Source: an uncultured Clostridia bacterium (GTDB lineage Bacteria; Bacillota; Clostridia; Oscillospirales; Acutalibacteraceae). From it: a stretch of 5,887 nt of DNA. The stretch spans positions 1 to 5,887 of the forward strand of contig CALGCE010000204.1 of assembly GCA_937884625.1 (NCBI GenBank), read 5' to 3'. The stretch's first letter is position 1, and every line of letters starts with the position of its first letter. Below, piece after piece: positions 5,781 through 5,887 of this stretch. The translations under genes and the position numbers were made by a program. A model generated the notes under the pieces. That model did not search any database. It saw only the letters and a list, made by a program, of their open reading frames with translations, and was not told the DNA's origin.

Positions 5781-5887
5781 TTATGAAAAAAGTATTTGTT
5801 TTTGTTTGTTAGACTCTTCTTCAGAATCACCTTCATATATTTGTCCACCAAGATATACAATTGCAACTATGATAAATGTAAGAGGTA
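5781..5887 (-). CDS. Unknown membrane-protein C-terminus, minus strand (partial)
   Basis: Reading the minus strand from the window edge, a frame stays open for 34 residues and stops at TAA (complement of 5781-5783). It begins with a hydrophobic run, PLTFIIVAIVYLGG, followed by QIYEGDSEEESNKQKQILFS. A transmembrane helix followed by a charged tail is a credible protein end, and the other two minus-strand frames contain stops early in the same stretch. The start and most of the gene lie beyond the window, so no family can be named. It would be convergent with the flippase gene, leaving 179 bp between the stops. The frame is short enough to be chance, hence moderate confidence. Confidence 0.5.
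   Translation of the reverse strand, partial: PLTFIIVAIVYLGGQIYEGDSEEESNKQKQILFS

Noticed and set aside
5783..5812. Short + strand frame MKKVFVFVC that looks like a signal-peptide start
   Set aside because: It stops after nine codons, has no ribosome-binding site, and is antisense to the more credible minus-strand frame.
1..5887. CRISPR array, tRNA or rRNA genes
   Set aside because: No regularly spaced direct repeats and no tRNA or rRNA-like segments were seen on either strand.

Overview
The window looks like the chromosome of a low-GC, anaerobic Firmicute of the class Clostridia. The basis is strong GGAGG/GAGG ribosome-binding sites, A/T-rich codon use with many ATA and AGA codons, densely packed overlapping genes, and families typical of that class: a HemZ-type radical SAM protein, a YtgP/SpoVB-type flippase and a short zinc-ribbon protein. 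Genus cannot be fixed from sequence alone.

Block 1 (1-2773, + strand) is a tightly coupled run of three genes. It opens with the 3' part of a glyoxalase II-like metallo-beta-lactamase-fold hydrolase, whose 5' end lies outside the window. A HemZ-type coproporphyrinogen dehydrogenase-like protein overlaps it by 4 bp. A P-loop kinase of the uridine kinase family then overlaps hemZ by 20 bp. The kinase resembles only the C-terminal half of the larger TGS-domain nucleoside kinases common in Clostridia.

Block 2 (about 2779-5601, + strand) starts with a well-formed sigma-A-type promoter with an extended -10. It contains a 124-residue helical zinc-ribbon protein of unknown function, an MTA/SAH nucleosidase-family protein 3 bp downstream, and a roughly 14-helix MOP-superfamily lipid-linked oligosaccharide flippase that overlaps the nucleosidase by 17 bp. 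The arrangement implies one co-transcribed unit, but the three products share no obvious pathway.

The right end (5602-5887) contains no complete gene. It holds an AT-rich segment with two overlapping, mutually exclusive hairpins (5622-5650). Next is a GC-richer segment (5702-5758) that folds into two adjacent hairpins, each with a GA bulge; this may be a structured RNA or the end of a small IS200/IS605-like element. Last is a minus-strand reading frame (5887 to 5781) whose 34 visible residues look like a membrane helix followed by a charged C-terminus, so the flippase and this gene would be convergent.

Most of the window is ordinary housekeeping sequence. The parts most worth a second look are the 5702-5758 structured segment and the short-form kinase.
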